From contig NZ_JXTJ01000002.1 in assembly GCF_001509835.1 (NCBI RefSeq), positions 1 to 64,000 of the forward strand: a DNA stretch of 64,000 nt, given 5' to 3'. The DNA is from Allobosea sp. WAO (GTDB lineage: Bacteria > Pseudomonadota > Alphaproteobacteria > Rhizobiales > Beijerinckiaceae). The notes beneath the pieces were generated by a model that had not been told where the DNA came from, searched no databases, and worked only from the letters and a program-made list of their open reading frames with translations. This document shows positions 1 to 8,494 of the stretch, piece by piece. The translations under genes were made by a program, and so were the position numbers. Within the stretch, counting starts at the first letter, position 1; the number at the start of each line of letters is the position of its first letter.

Positions 1-58
1 GGGGGGGGTCACATTAGAATTACTATAGTAAAGAGAGATTAGTTTGAGTGACAACGAA

Positions 59-82
59 CTACCGCGACAGTGTTCGCGGTAG
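59..82. other. Perfect 9-bp hairpin before the first gene
   Basis: A 9-base arm (59-67) is exactly complementary to 74-82, with a 6-base loop. No T-run follows, so it is either a factor-dependent or weak terminator of something to the left, or a leader structure of the IalB-like gene that starts at 164. The preceding 58 bases are AT-rich and begin with eight G, unlike the rest of the window. Confidence 0.45.
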
Positions 83-163
83 ACAAGCATGGCCATTGCG
101 TTAGAAGAGCGCGACCGCTTCACGCGACCTTCCTTGCCGATCCCCGAAAACAAGTCCGACATC

Positions 164-784
164 ATGCGCAACGCCAGAACGACCTGCTCGACCGCCATTC
201 TTGCCGCTGCCTTCGCCTTGCTGAGCGGCCCGGCGCTTGCCCAGCAGCGCGAACCGACGCGGGCTCCGGCAGCGCGGCCAGCTACCGCTCAGGCCGCCCC
301 CGCGGTGAGCCAGCCCAAGCCCGCCGCGGCGACGCTGCCGAACGGCGCTTCGGCGATCAACGAGGTCTATGGCGACTGGACGGTCGATTGCCGGATCACC
401 GACGGGCAGAAGCTCTGCGTGCTGACCCAGAACCAGGGCGACAGCCGGACCAATCAGCGCGTCTTCGCGATCGAGCTGCGCGCACCCAAGGACGGCAAGG
501 CCGAAGGCACGATCCTGATGCCGTTCGGCGTCAAGCTCGAGAACGGCGCCGTACTCAAGCTCGACGACAAGGATCTCGGTCAGGGCCTGCGCTTCTCGAC
601 CTGCGTGCCTTCCGGCTGCCTCCTGCCGATCTCCTTCCCGACGGTCGCTACCGACGCAATGAAGGCCGGCAAGACGCTGACCGCCGCGGCGCTCAACCTC
701 TCCAGCGGCGAGATCATCAGCTTCAACATCGTGCTGAACGGCTTCGGCCCGGCGCTCGAGCGGATCAGCCAGCTCGGCAACTGA
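164..784 (+). CDS. Invasion-associated locus B (IalB) family periplasmic protein
   Basis: This 206-residue secreted protein has a clear Sec signal peptide (residues 1 to about 26, hydrophobic core then ALAQQ). A Pro/Ala-rich linker of about 35 residues follows, then the IalB domain: YGDWTVDCRI near residue 65, a second Cys soon after in KLC, and a CVPSGC pair near residue 146. The paired cysteines suggest disulphides in the periplasm. IalB proteins are widespread in Hyphomicrobiales; in Bartonella they are linked to erythrocyte invasion, but in environmental relatives the role is unknown. The ATG at 164 is preferred over the ATG at 89 because it puts the signal peptide at the N-terminus. It is alone on this strand. 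Confidence 0.85.
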   Translation: MRNARTTCSTAILAAAFALLSGPALAQQREPTRAPAARPATAQAAPAVSQPKPAAATLPNGASAINEVYGDWTVDCRITDGQKLCVLTQNQGDSRTNQRVFAIELRAPKDGKAEGTILMPFGVKLENGAVLKLDDKDLGQGLRFSTCVPSGCLLPISFPTVATDAMKAGKTLTAAALNLSSGEIISFNIVLNGFGPALERISQLGN

Positions 785-835
785 ATCCTTCAAGACCGGG
801 CCCGCGCTTCCGCGCCGGCCCGGCTTCGGTGGCGA

Positions 836-1540
836 TCAGGGCCGCTTGGGGATTTCCAGACCGCGCTGGACGGCCGGCCGCGCCAGGCCGCGCTCGAGCC
901 AGGCCGGAACGCGCTTGAGCTTGTCGTATTCGACGAGCTCGCCCGCCCCGTAGAAGCCGACGAGATTGCGGACCCAACCCAGCGTCGCGATATCGGCGAT
1001 GGTGTACTCGCTGCCCATCAGCCAGTCGCGACCGGCGAGCCTGGTTTCGAGCACGCCGAGCAGGCGCTTGCTCTCATTGGCGTAGCGGTCGCGCGGACGC
1101 TTATCCTCGTATTCGCGCCCGGCGAACTTATGGAAGAAGCCGAGCTGGCCGAAGATCGGGCCGATCGCGGCCATCTGGAAGAAGACCCATTGCAGCGTCT
1201 CGTAGCGCTCGGCCAGGTCCTTCGGCAGCAACTTCCCGGTCTTCTCGGCGAGGTAGACCAGGATCGCCCCGGATTCGAAGAGCGCCAGCGGCTTGCCGCC
1301 CGGCCCGTCTGGGTCGAGGATCGCCGGGATCTTGCCATTGGGATTGAGCGAGAGGAATTCCGGCGTCCAGGTCTCGTTTTGGCCGATATTGATCGTATGC
1401 GGCTCATAGGGCAGGCCGATTTCCTCGAGCATAATCGAGACCTTGACGCCGTTCGGCGTCGGCAGGGAGTAGAACTGCAACCTGTCGGGGTGCTGCGCCG
1501 GCCAGCGCAGCACGATCGGAAAGGCGGAGAGATCGGACAT
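836..1540 (-). CDS. Glutathione S-transferase, YfcG/YghU (Nu-class) type
   Basis: This 234-residue cytosolic protein has the N-terminal thioredoxin-like GST domain (residues about 18-105) and a helical C-terminal domain. TPNGVKVSIMLEE and NPNGKIPAILDPDG, followed by an ESGAILVYLAEKTG motif, match the Nu-class enzymes YfcG and YghU, which act as glutathione-dependent disulphide reductases. Those enzymes use a Thr/Asn pair rather than a catalytic Cys or Tyr, and the Thr-Pro-Asn is present here. The ATG at 1540 was chosen because family similarity begins just after it; a longer frame runs upstream to 1834 but is not family-like. The disulphide-reductase role is inferred from the family. Confidence 0.85.
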   Translation of the reverse strand: MSDLSAFPIVLRWPAQHPDRLQFYSLPTPNGVKVSIMLEEIGLPYEPHTINIGQNETWTPEFLSLNPNGKIPAILDPDGPGGKPLALFESGAILVYLAEKTGKLLPKDLAERYETLQWVFFQMAAIGPIFGQLGFFHKFAGREYEDKRPRDRYANESKRLLGVLETRLAGRDWLMGSEYTIADIATLGWVRNLVGFYGAGELVEYDKLKRVPAWLERGLARPAVQRGLEIPKRP

Positions 1541-1853
1541 CAGCGGGAACCTCGGATGGCAGGCGGCCGGCATGCGGCCGCGCTCTGGCAGGACGCCGCG
1601 GAGACGAGTCGCGGCGCTGCCCCCAGCTTGGTTTGGCCGCAACAGCGGCGCAACCATCATCGCCGTGTAGAAACGCCAGCGGCTTCCGGCATGAACGACA
1701 GCGCCACGCCGAAGCGAAGCACCCAGGCTTGGTAAAGGCCGCAAACCGCCGATTAACCGGCGCTTAACGCCAGCGCCAAACTTAATCCGCCCGTGGCTTC
1801 CGGGCCGCAGCCGGTCAATAAACCGTTCATCCAACGCCTCGCATTTGATCGTT
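1541..1853. other. Intergenic, divergent promoters
   Basis: This 313-base space separates the minus-strand GST from the plus-strand extensin-like gene, so it must hold both promoters. I see no convincing named promoter motif, RNA or repeat in it. Open frames crossing it have no family resemblance. Confidence 0.4.
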
Positions 1854-2957
1854 ATGCGTCGCGTTCATCTCGCCCTCCTCGCGCTTGGCGTCATCGGTGT
1901 CGGACTCGCCGGCTGCGGCAAGTTCCAGAAGCCTCAGCGCGCCGCCTGGCGCGACCAGGCGGAAGCCCAGTGCCTGGCCTCCCGCCAGGTGCAGTTCTCC
2001 TCCTATGTCAGCCTGCGCGAGAAACCGATCGACGGCCCCGGCACCTGCGGCATGGAAAGGCCGCTCAAGGTCTCGGCCTTCAGCAATGGCGGCATCGGCC
2101 TGACCAGCAATGCGACGCTCGCCTGCCCGATCGTCGCCACCACCGACCGCTGGCTGGCCGAGGTTGTGCAGCCGGCGGCCCAGAACGTGCTCGGCGCACA
2201 GGTGATCGAGCTTCGGGCCGGTTCCTATTCCTGCCGTTCGATGAACAACGGCACCGGCACGCGGCGTACCTCCGAACATGCCTTCGGCAATGCCGTCGAC
2301 GTATTCTCCTTCCGGCTTAACGACGGCCGCAACATCACGGTCAAGGATGGCTGGCGCGGCTCGCCCGAGGAGCAGGCCTTCCTGCGCGAGGTCTTCGTCG
2401 GCGCCTGCCAGATGTACTCGACCGTGCTCGGCCCCGGCGCCGATGCCTTCCACTACGACCATTTCCATATCGACCTGGCACGGCACTCCAAGGGCCGGCA
2501 GATCTGCAAGCCGGCGATCAAATACGAGCCGAACTACAATCTCCCGCCGCCCGATCCGGCGCGCAGCGTCGCGCTGGCGCCGGCCGCCCCGCAGCCGCGC
2601 TATGAGGGCCTGCCGGCACAGCTGGCGACCCGGCCGGCTCCCGCGCCAGGCGGATTGCGCCCGCCGGGCGGCATCGGCCACGGCACCTATGCGATGGCCG
2701 GGCCGGGGCTCAGCGCTCCCCGCTACAACACGCCGCAGCCGCAGAGCTACCGCCCGGAGCCGACGCCGAGCGAGCAGCGCGGACCGCTGATGCTGCCGGG
2801 CGCAGTGCCGCCGACCGAAGAGCTGATCCTCGGCGACGATGAGGGCAATGGCATCCTCGACGAGATGCAGCAGGGCGAAGGCGAGGTGGGGATCACACCG
2901 CAGAACGACCCGTTCGCCTATCGCCCCGGCCAGCAGACCGGCTCGATCAGGCGCTAG
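1854..2957 (+). CDS. Extensin-like C-terminal family lipoprotein (LAS-type peptidase fold)
   Basis: This 367-residue protein has a lipoprotein signal: a hydrophobic stretch then GLAGC, with Cys near residue 21. The central domain (about residues 35-225) is the extensin-like_C family. It carries SEHAFGNAVDVFSF and HYDHFHIDL, the His...Asp...His-x-His pattern of LAS metallopeptidases that cut peptidoglycan peptides. The last 140 residues are Pro/Gly-rich, low complexity and probably disordered. The ATG at 1854 puts the lipobox at the right distance; a TTG three codons earlier is less likely. Peptidoglycan hydrolase activity is inferred from the fold motif, since no member has been tested to my knowledge. 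Confidence 0.8.
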   Translation: MRRVHLALLALGVIGVGLAGCGKFQKPQRAAWRDQAEAQCLASRQVQFSSYVSLREKPIDGPGTCGMERPLKVSAFSNGGIGLTSNATLACPIVATTDRWLAEVVQPAAQNVLGAQVIELRAGSYSCRSMNNGTGTRRTSEHAFGNAVDVFSFRLNDGRNITVKDGWRGSPEEQAFLREVFVGACQMYSTVLGPGADAFHYDHFHIDLARHSKGRQICKPAIKYEPNYNLPPPDPARSVALAPAAPQPRYEGLPAQLATRPAPAPGGLRPPGGIGHGTYAMAGPGLSAPRYNTPQPQSYRPEPTPSEQRGPLMLPGAVPPTEELILGDDEGNGILDEMQQGEGEVGITPQNDPFAYRPGQQTGSIRR

Positions 2958-2984
2958 CGGCCACGAGCCCGGACATGCTGAGCT

Positions 2985-3683
2985 TCAGCCGCGCGCGAGC
3001 TCCGTCGCCGCCTCGTCGATCAGCGCCGCGACCTCGACCGGCCGTGAGGCGAGCGAGGCGTGGCTGGCGTCAAGAGTCAGTATCCGGCGCGGCTTCATCC
3101 GCTCGGCCATGCGCTTCTGATTGTCGGGATGGATCATCCGGTCCTGGCTGGAGAGCTGGTACCAGCAGGGCTTCTTCTTCCAGGCCGGCGCGGTGACGGC
3201 ATCGCCGAAGGTGCTGGCCAGCGGCGCCTTCTGGCCGACTGCCATGACCAGGGCCTCGTCGGCCGAGAGGTCCGGACAGAAGCTCTCATGGTACTTGTCG
3301 AACTTGATCCAGAGATAGCCGTCGCTGTCCGGCGCGAGATTGGGGAAGGCTGCGGGCGGCAGCGCCTGGCTGATCCCGCCGGGGCTCTCGCCGGCATCGG
3401 GCGCGAAGGCGGCGATGTAGACGAGGCCGACGACATTGGGCAGGTCGCCCGCCTCGGTGATGACCGCCCCGCCATAGGAGTGGCCGACCAGCAGCACCGG
3501 CCCGGCCTGCTGCTTCACCATCTTGCGGGTCCGCTCGGCATCCTCGCCGAGCGAGGTCAGCGGCATCTCGACCGCCCGCAGATCCGCATATCCCTTGCGA
3601 GACAACTCCAGGATCACCTTGCCCCAATGCGCTGCCCCGCCCCAGAAACCATGGACGAGGACGATCGTCGGCTTGACGCTCAT
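2985..3683 (-). CDS. Alpha/beta-fold hydrolase
   Basis: This 232-residue cytosolic hydrolase starts with VLVHGFWGGAAHW (oxyanion region) at residue 9. The nucleophile elbow GHSYGG is near residue 67 (Ser), and the catalytic His is in DASHASLAS near the C-terminus. The layout matches the EstC / salicylate-esterase-like group of small ester hydrolases. The substrate cannot be told from sequence. It faces the extensin-like gene convergently with 27 bases between their ends. Confidence 0.8.
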   Translation of the reverse strand: MSVKPTIVLVHGFWGGAAHWGKVILELSRKGYADLRAVEMPLTSLGEDAERTRKMVKQQAGPVLLVGHSYGGAVITEAGDLPNVVGLVYIAAFAPDAGESPGGISQALPPAAFPNLAPDSDGYLWIKFDKYHESFCPDLSADEALVMAVGQKAPLASTFGDAVTAPAWKKKPCWYQLSSQDRMIHPDNQKRMAERMKPRRILTLDASHASLASRPVEVAALIDEAATELARG

Positions 3684-3824
3684 GGCACTCTCCTTCTCGC
3701 TGGCTGACAGCTCAGGCTAGGCGCAAATGCGGCCGCTGGCCATGGGACGGAGAGAGGCGAGCGATGGCGGCCCCGCCCCCCGCCGGCTCTACGTACCAGC
3801 TTGAAAGTGGAGCCTTCGCCGTCT

Positions 3825-4769
3825 TCAACGCGAGACCAGCACCTGCCGGCATTCCTGCGGCAGCGCGTCGAGTGACATGGGCGGCTTGGGTTTCGGCTTC
3901 GGGCCGGGCTTCGGCTTGGGCGGGTTGAAGATCGCCTGATGCTGGCGCTCGATCCAGCCGGAGAGCTCCTCGCCGCAGCCATCGCCGAAATTAGGCGGCT
4001 CCTGGCCGGAGCAGCCTTCGACACCCGGCGGGCAGCTCATCCTGATGTGGAAGTGGTAATTGTGCCCCCAGATCGGCCTGACCTTGTTGAGCCAGCTCCG
4101 ATCCGAGCCGGCGTCGCGGCAGAGCGCGACCTTGAGTGCCGGGTTGACGAAGATGCGCTCGACCCGCGGCTCGCTGGCGGCGGCCTTGATCAGGCGGGTA
4201 TGCGCCGGCGTCCAGTTCTTCGGATCGACGTCGCGCCAGTCCGCCCGGGCCATGTTGACCGCCGGCATGTTCTCGCGATCGTCGGCATCGAGGCGCTTCC
4301 TCGGCATCGGCGTCAGCCAGATATCGGCATCGAGGCCGATCTGGTGCGAAGCATGGCCCGTCAGCATCGGCCCGCCGCGCGCCTGGGAAATGTCGCCGAC
4401 CAGAATGCCGGCCCAGCCGGTGATCTTCGGCACGTCGCGCGCGAACTTTTCGAGATAGTCGATCAGCTCGGGATGGCCCCAGTTGCGATTGCGGGCTCGG
4501 CGCATCACCTGCCAGCTCTCGCCGTCGGGCGCCAAGGCCGTGCCGCCGGCGAGGCAGCCGCGCGCATAGGAGCCGATGGCACGCGCCTTCAGCGCCGCCG
4601 CAGGCGTGGTCTTCTGGCCGAAATGGGCGCGGGCAGCGTCCGGAAAAGCGGCGATGTTGGCGGCGCGGCGCTTCGCCTCGTCTTCAGCGGTGGACTGGGC
4701 GCGGGCGGCTCCCGCCATCAGGGCGAGCGGCAGCAGAATCAGAAGGGCGAGACGACAGGAGCGTGACAT
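3825..4769 (-). CDS. mepA: Penicillin-insensitive murein endopeptidase MepA
   Basis: This 314-residue exported enzyme has a signal peptide (residues 1-23, AGAARAQS). The MepA domain has SYARGCLAGG near residue 65, GHASHQIGLDADIWL (first zinc His and Asp) near residue 135, and GHNYHFHIRMSCP (final His pair) near residue 235. MepA cleaves D-Ala-meso-DAP crosslinks in peptidoglycan. A Lys-Pro repeat tail near residues 288-300 is probably a flexible wall-facing linker. The ATG at 4769 is chosen because the signal peptide begins there; the frame is open further upstream but is not protein-like. It is the second LAS-type peptidase within 2.5 kb. Confidence 0.92.
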   Translation of the reverse strand: MSRSCRLALLILLPLALMAGAARAQSTAEDEAKRRAANIAAFPDAARAHFGQKTTPAAALKARAIGSYARGCLAGGTALAPDGESWQVMRRARNRNWGHPELIDYLEKFARDVPKITGWAGILVGDISQARGGPMLTGHASHQIGLDADIWLTPMPRKRLDADDRENMPAVNMARADWRDVDPKNWTPAHTRLIKAAASEPRVERIFVNPALKVALCRDAGSDRSWLNKVRPIWGHNYHFHIRMSCPPGVEGCSGQEPPNFGDGCGEELSGWIERQHQAIFNPPKPKPGPKPKPKPPMSLDALPQECRQVLVSR

Positions 4770-4873
4770 CGGCGCAGACTCGCAAGCTCCACACGGAAAG
4801 GTCAAGCGCGCCGCTGGCGCGCAGTCGCGGCCAAGGCGCAAACGGCGTAGCGCCCCGCTCTCGCGACCGGTAC

Positions 4874-4899
4874 GGAACTTCCGCCGCCTGCCTGACGTT
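4874..4899 (+). promoter_or_regulatory. EcfG-type general stress promoter
   Basis: GGAAC at 4874-4878, a 17-base spacer and CGTT at 4896-4899 match the alphaproteobacterial EcfG consensus (GGAAC-N16/17-CGTT). It lies 60 bases before the start of the small DUF3309-like gene on the same strand. This suggests induction by the PhyR-NepR-EcfG general stress response. Confidence 0.65.
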
Positions 4900-4958
4900 C
4901 TTCGGAGGCGCTCCCGTCGATCGGCGACGGTGCCGCGCTGACCCGAAGGAGGCGCATC

Positions 4959-5132
4959 ATGTCCACCGTCCTGATCATCGTACTGCTGATCATCCTGCTC
5001 GGCGGCGGCGGGTATTACGGCCATCGCAGCTATGGTGGCGCCGGGCTCGGCGGCGCCGTCGGTCTGGTTCTGGCTATCGTCCTCGTGCTCTGGCTGCTCG
5101 GAGCGCTCGGCGGCGCGCCGGTGCGGGTCTAG
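4959..5132 (+). CDS. Small DUF3309-like membrane protein
   Basis: This 57-residue protein is made of two hydrophobic helices (about residues 3-17 and 32-50) joined by a Gly/Tyr/His-rich turn (GGGGYYGHRSYGG). The layout is that of the DUF3309 family, small inner-membrane proteins common in alphaproteobacteria with no known activity. A strong ribosome binding site (GAAGGAGG) sits 6-7 bases before the ATG. The EcfG promoter upstream makes a stress-induced role likely. Confidence 0.75.
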   Translation: MSTVLIIVLLIILLGGGGYYGHRSYGGAGLGGAVGLVLAIVLVLWLLGALGGAPVRV

Positions 5133-5214
5133 TCTCACGATTTTCCGGCTGGTTGGACGCCCCTACGCCTTGCTGCTAGGCTGCGTCCCAGTATCCTGGC
5201 GACAGGGGCGGACG

Positions 5215-5775
5215 ATGCTGGCGAACTACGCGATAGTCACGCTTCTGCTCCTGGCCATTGTCCAGCCGGCCCATGCACAGCTGGCCGAAACGCTGCGCGG
5301 ATACTCGCTCGATGTCGAGATCAAGGCGCGGCACGTCTTCGGCTCCGGCGAGAGCATCAATGCCCGAACCATCAAGGTCTATATCAGCGAAAAGGGGCGG
5401 CTCTTCGATTTCTCCGGCGCATCAGGCACTGATGCGCGAACCGGCAATACGCGTCGCGGCGCCGGCGGAGCCCAGGTCGTCGAATGGGGACAGGTCTGGT
5501 CGCACGGCCCGATCGGCCAGAAATGGACGACTTCCGGAGCAACCCTCATCAGAGAGAGAATCTATCCCTGGGGCCGCCAGTTCATCAACATCACGATCAG
5601 TCGCGACCGCGGCAGCTGCACGGCCTCGACGAATCTAAAATCGTCCCGCGAAGACAGGCAATTCTTCTTCTACGGCATTCCTGACGGGAAAATCATTCCG
5701 GTTATGGATTATCGGCAGATATCCCAGCGCTGCACGATCATGCGCGGGAACATCTTCACATCCGCCGACATCTAG
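5215..5775 (+). CDS. Unknown secreted protein
   Basis: I do not recognise this 186-residue protein. Residues 1-22 form a Sec signal peptide ending PAHAQ. The mature part is mostly polar with predicted beta character (VEIKARHVFG, IKVYISEKGRLFDF, QFINITISRDRGSC) and two cysteines (CTAS and QRCTIM) that could pair in the periplasm. The ATG at 5215 is preferred because the longer frame upstream overlaps the previous gene and lacks a signal peptide. It is probably a single-gene unit. Confidence 0.6.
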   Translation: MLANYAIVTLLLLAIVQPAHAQLAETLRGYSLDVEIKARHVFGSGESINARTIKVYISEKGRLFDFSGASGTDARTGNTRRGAGGAQVVEWGQVWSHGPIGQKWTTSGATLIRERIYPWGRQFINITISRDRGSCTASTNLKSSREDRQFFFYGIPDGKIIPVMDYRQISQRCTIMRGNIFTSADI

Positions 5776-5796
5776 CCGGCAGCAGCAGGCTAGATG
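5769..5796. terminator. 9-bp inverted repeat overlapping a stop codon
   Basis: CATCTAGCC (5769-5777) pairs exactly with GGCTAGATG (5788-5796) across a 10-base loop. It spans the stop codon of the secreted-protein gene and ends 11 bases before the end of the convergent gene. A bidirectional terminator is likely, though there is no T-run. Confidence 0.45.
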
Positions 5797-5806
5797 CACA
5801 GGGACT

Positions 5807-6751
5807 TCAGTCGGCGAGCTGCCAGACCAGAATGGCAGCAGCGAGATCCTCGAGCGCCGTCCCGACCGACTTGAACAGGGTGACGTCGTCGCGCTCGGCG
5901 TCGGTATCGTGCTCGCCACGGCAGAGCCCGGCCAGCGTGCCGGTCACCTTGCTCGCCTCATAGGTTCCGGCCTTGATCGCCACCGCGACATCGCCACCCT
6001 CGTGCAGGGCCGCTTCGGTGTCGACGAAGACATGGGCGCGCTGCAGCGCCTCGTCATCGGCCTCGCGCATGGACATGTTGAAGGCGCCGACCAGATCGAG
6101 ATGGGCGGTGCGCTTCAGCCAGCGTCCCTGGACGATCGGCTCACGCGAGAGCGTGGCGCAGGAGATCAGGTCGGCCTGGCGCGCTTCAGCCTCTAGATCC
6201 TCGGCGACTCGCGCCTCGATACCGTCCGCCGCCAGCTCGGCGACGACTTCGGCAGCCGCTTCCGGACGGCGGGCCCAGATCGCGATGTCCTCGAAATGCC
6301 GGACGCTGCGGTGCGCCTTGATCAGGAAAGGCGACAGTGCGCCGGCTCCGACCATCAGCATGCGCTTGCTGTCCGGCCGCTCCAGCATGCGCGAAGCGAG
6401 CGCCGAGGCCGCCGCCGTGCGCCACAAGGTCAAGCGCGTGCCGTCGAGCGCCGCCAGCGGCTGCCCGGTCGCACCGTCCATCAGGAGATAGGTGCCCATC
6501 ACGCTGGGCACGCCCTTGGCCGCATTGCCCGGATAGACCGTCGCGACCTTGGTGCCGACATAGGCCGGAACGACCTCCGGCCCGGTCCAGGCCGGCATCA
6601 ATAGCAAGGTCCCGTCGGCATCGGGACGCGCGATCTCGTGGTGGTGGCGGGTCGGGGTTACGACATCGCCGCGAAATGCGGCAGCCAGGCCATCGACGAG
6701 CGCAGGAAAGGTGAGCAGGCCGTCGATTTCGGCGGCGGAAAAGAAACGCAT
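5807..6751 (-). CDS. Ornithine cyclodeaminase / mu-crystallin family protein
   Basis: This 314-residue member of the OCD/mu-crystallin family has an N-terminal dimerisation region and a Rossmann NAD(P) domain from about residue 125, with MLMVGAGALSPFLIKAH as the dinucleotide loop. Family members include ornithine cyclodeaminase, alanine dehydrogenase (archaeal) and delta1-pyrroline-2-carboxylate or ketimine reductases, and sequence alone does not separate these. KVATVYPGN and GTRLTLWRTAAASALASR are the family's substrate and cofactor motifs. It lies 8 bases after the LapA-like gene and is probably co-transcribed with it. Confidence 0.8.
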   Translation of the reverse strand: MRFFSAAEIDGLLTFPALVDGLAAAFRGDVVTPTRHHHEIARPDADGTLLLMPAWTGPEVVPAYVGTKVATVYPGNAAKGVPSVMGTYLLMDGATGQPLAALDGTRLTLWRTAAASALASRMLERPDSKRMLMVGAGALSPFLIKAHRSVRHFEDIAIWARRPEAAAEVVAELAADGIEARVAEDLEAEARQADLISCATLSREPIVQGRWLKRTAHLDLVGAFNMSMREADDEALQRAHVFVDTEAALHEGGDVAVAIKAGTYEASKVTGTLAGLCRGEHDTDAERDDVTLFKSVGTALEDLAAAILVWQLAD

Positions 6752-6759
6752 GAGGGACT

Positions 6760-7095
6760 TCAGACTCGGCTGGTCAGCGCAGGCAGCGCGGAATCGGGGA
6801 CGGCAGCGCGCAGGGACTGCGCCTCGCCGCGCAGCTTCTCGGCCTCGCGCCGGTTGATGCGGGCAGCCTTGCGATGCTTGCCCTGTGCGAGCCAGGAAGC
6901 GCAGCCGCCGATCAGCACGCCGAGAGCGATAGCAGCCAGGATGACGGCGAAGAGCGGCAGGTCGAAAGCGAGGACGGGTGCGTCGCGGCTGATCGGATCG
7001 AAGGAAACACGCACCGGAGCACGGTTCGCGACCGAGAACAGGACGATCAGCAGCGCCACCGGAACAAGCACGAGCGCCTTGAAGAAAGCCTTCAT
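6760..7095 (-). CDS. LapA-domain (DUF1049) inner-membrane protein
   Basis: This 111-residue protein has two transmembrane helices (about residues 7-25 and 43-66) and a basic cytoplasmic tail (QGKHRKAARINRREAEKL) predicted to be helical. This is the lipopolysaccharide assembly protein A layout. In E. coli LapA acts with LapB/YciM in FtsH-dependent control of LpxC; there is no LapB TPR extension here. It sits right after ihfB, as is common in Hyphomicrobiales, so it probably belongs to the same transcript. Confidence 0.8.
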   Translation of the reverse strand: MKAFFKALVLVPVALLIVLFSVANRAPVRVSFDPISRDAPVLAFDLPLFAVILAAIALGVLIGGCASWLAQGKHRKAARINRREAEKLRGEAQSLRAAVPDSALPALTSRV

Positions 7096-7118
7096 TCGGT
7101 AACCTCCGCTTGCGCCGC

Positions 7119-7403
7119 TCAGGCCTTGCCGTTCAGCCGCAGGCGCAGTTCCTTGCCGGTCTTGAACACCGGCACGAGCTTCTCGTCGACCTCGACGGAA
7201 TCGCCGGTGCGCGGGTTACGGCCGACCCTGGCCTCGCGCTGCTTGGTCGAGAAGGCGCCGAAGCCGCGCAGCTCGACCCGGTCGCCGCGCGCCAGAGCCT
7301 TGACGATCTCGTCGAGGATCGAACCGACGATATTCTCGATGTCGCGCTGATACAAATGGGTGTTGCGCTCGGCAATGCGCTGGACGAGTTCAGATTTTAT
7401 CAT
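7119..7403 (-). CDS. ihfB: Integration host factor subunit beta
   Basis: This 94-residue DNA-bending protein begins [13 protein letters not shown]. It contains the HU/IHF signature [21 protein letters not shown], where the Pro of RNPRTG intercalates into DNA. It pairs with IhfA to bend DNA at promoters, replication origins and recombination sites. The ATG at 7403 is chosen because the family begins there; the frame is open upstream to 7511 but is not family-like. It lies 28 bases after sppA in the usual order. Confidence 0.95.
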   Translation of the reverse strand: MIKSELVQRIAERNTHLYQRDIENIVGSILDEIVKALARGDRVELRGFGAFSTKQREARVGRNPRTGDSVEVDEKLVPVFKTGKELRLRLNGKA

Positions 7404-7431
7404 GGCGCCAATATAACCAATTGTAAGATCG

Positions 7432-8400
7432 TCACTTTTCGCCGGCAGGCTGCCAGAGCGCCAAAGGCGCGTCAAGCCGCAGGCCGACAGGCTGGTCGGC
7501 GGCACGGGCAATCAGCACGGCCAGACTCTCAAGCCCTGCCGCGCGCGCCAACGCCTCGCCCGCACTCCAGATTCCGAAGGAGGAACTTTCGCTGCGGCGG
7601 CGCCAGTCGCGCACCGGCAGGGACTTGCCCACCCCCTTCTCGCGCTCGAGCCAGGCGATGGCCTCGCTTTCGCCGCCGATCTCGTCGATCAGCTTCAGCC
7701 CGACCGCCTGGCGGCCGGAATGGACGCGGCCGTCAGCGACCGCGGCGAGCTCGGGATCGTTCAGGTGGCGGCGGTCGCGCACCAAGCGCTTGAACCAGTC
7801 GTAATTGTCCTCGACCACGCGGCGGAGCGCGGCGATCGCCTCGGGCGAGGCCGGCTCAAAGGCGTTCGGCGCCGCCTTGAGCGGGCTCGACTTAACCTCC
7901 TCGACCTTGACGCCGATCGTGTCCATCAGCTTGGCGAGGTTCGGAAATTGGAAGAGCACGCCGATCGAGCCGACGAGCGAAGTCTGGCGGGCGACGATGC
8001 GGTCGCTGCCGAGCGCAACGATGTAGCCGCCCGAGGCGGCGAGCCCGTCGACCACGGCGACGACCGGCTTCTTGGCGGCGAGCTTGCGCACCGCCTCGTG
8101 CACGGCTTCCGAGCCGGTTGTGGTGCCGCCGGGGCTGTCGATCCGGAGCATCACCGCGCTGGCGCGGCTGTCCTCAAGCGACTTGATCAGGTCGAGGGTA
8201 CGCCGATCCCCGGAAATGAAGCCGGAAATGGTGACGCGAGCGATATGGGCCTGGCCCGTGCTGCCGGGCAGACGTCCGCTCCAGGCGAGTGCGGCGCCGA
8301 CGAGCATGATGACGACTCCCGCCAGCGCCAACAGACGCCAGAGCGAAAGCTTGCGCCTCAGGCTGCGGCGGTCGGCGAGCAGATCGGCATCGGTCGACAT
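7432..8400 (-). CDS. sppA: Signal peptide peptidase SppA (short type)
   Basis: This 322-residue inner-membrane serine protease of family S49 is the half-size form, about half of E. coli SppA, and is expected to work as a homo-oligomer. A transmembrane helix (about residues 22-42) anchors it. The protease domain has [16 protein letters not shown], and [20 protein letters not shown] carries the nucleophilic Ser. The catalytic Lys of this family lies downstream, probably in the [13 protein letters not shown] segment. It degrades signal peptides left after secretion. The ATG at 8400 places the charged N-terminus before the helix. Confidence 0.92.
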   Translation of the reverse strand: MSTDADLLADRRSLRRKLSLWRLLALAGVVIMLVGAALAWSGRLPGSTGQAHIARVTISGFISGDRRTLDLIKSLEDSRASAVMLRIDSPGGTTTGSEAVHEAVRKLAAKKPVVAVVDGLAASGGYIVALGSDRIVARQTSLVGSIGVLFQFPNLAKLMDTIGVKVEEVKSSPLKAAPNAFEPASPEAIAALRRVVEDNYDWFKRLVRDRRHLNDPELAAVADGRVHSGRQAVGLKLIDEIGGESEAIAWLEREKGVGKSLPVRDWRRRSESSSFGIWSAGEALARAAGLESLAVLIARAADQPVGLRLDAPLALWQPAGEK

Positions 8401-8494
8401 GTCGGCGGCTCCGGTAGGCAAGGCCAGTGGTGTAGCCGCGCCATGGCAGGCGGGCAAGGCAGCAAATGCCGCACGAGCCGCGGGGAGGGTCGAT

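Noticed and set aside
1-8. Run of eight G at the start of the window
   Set aside because: Possibly a contig-end artefact; no biological reading is possible from one edge.
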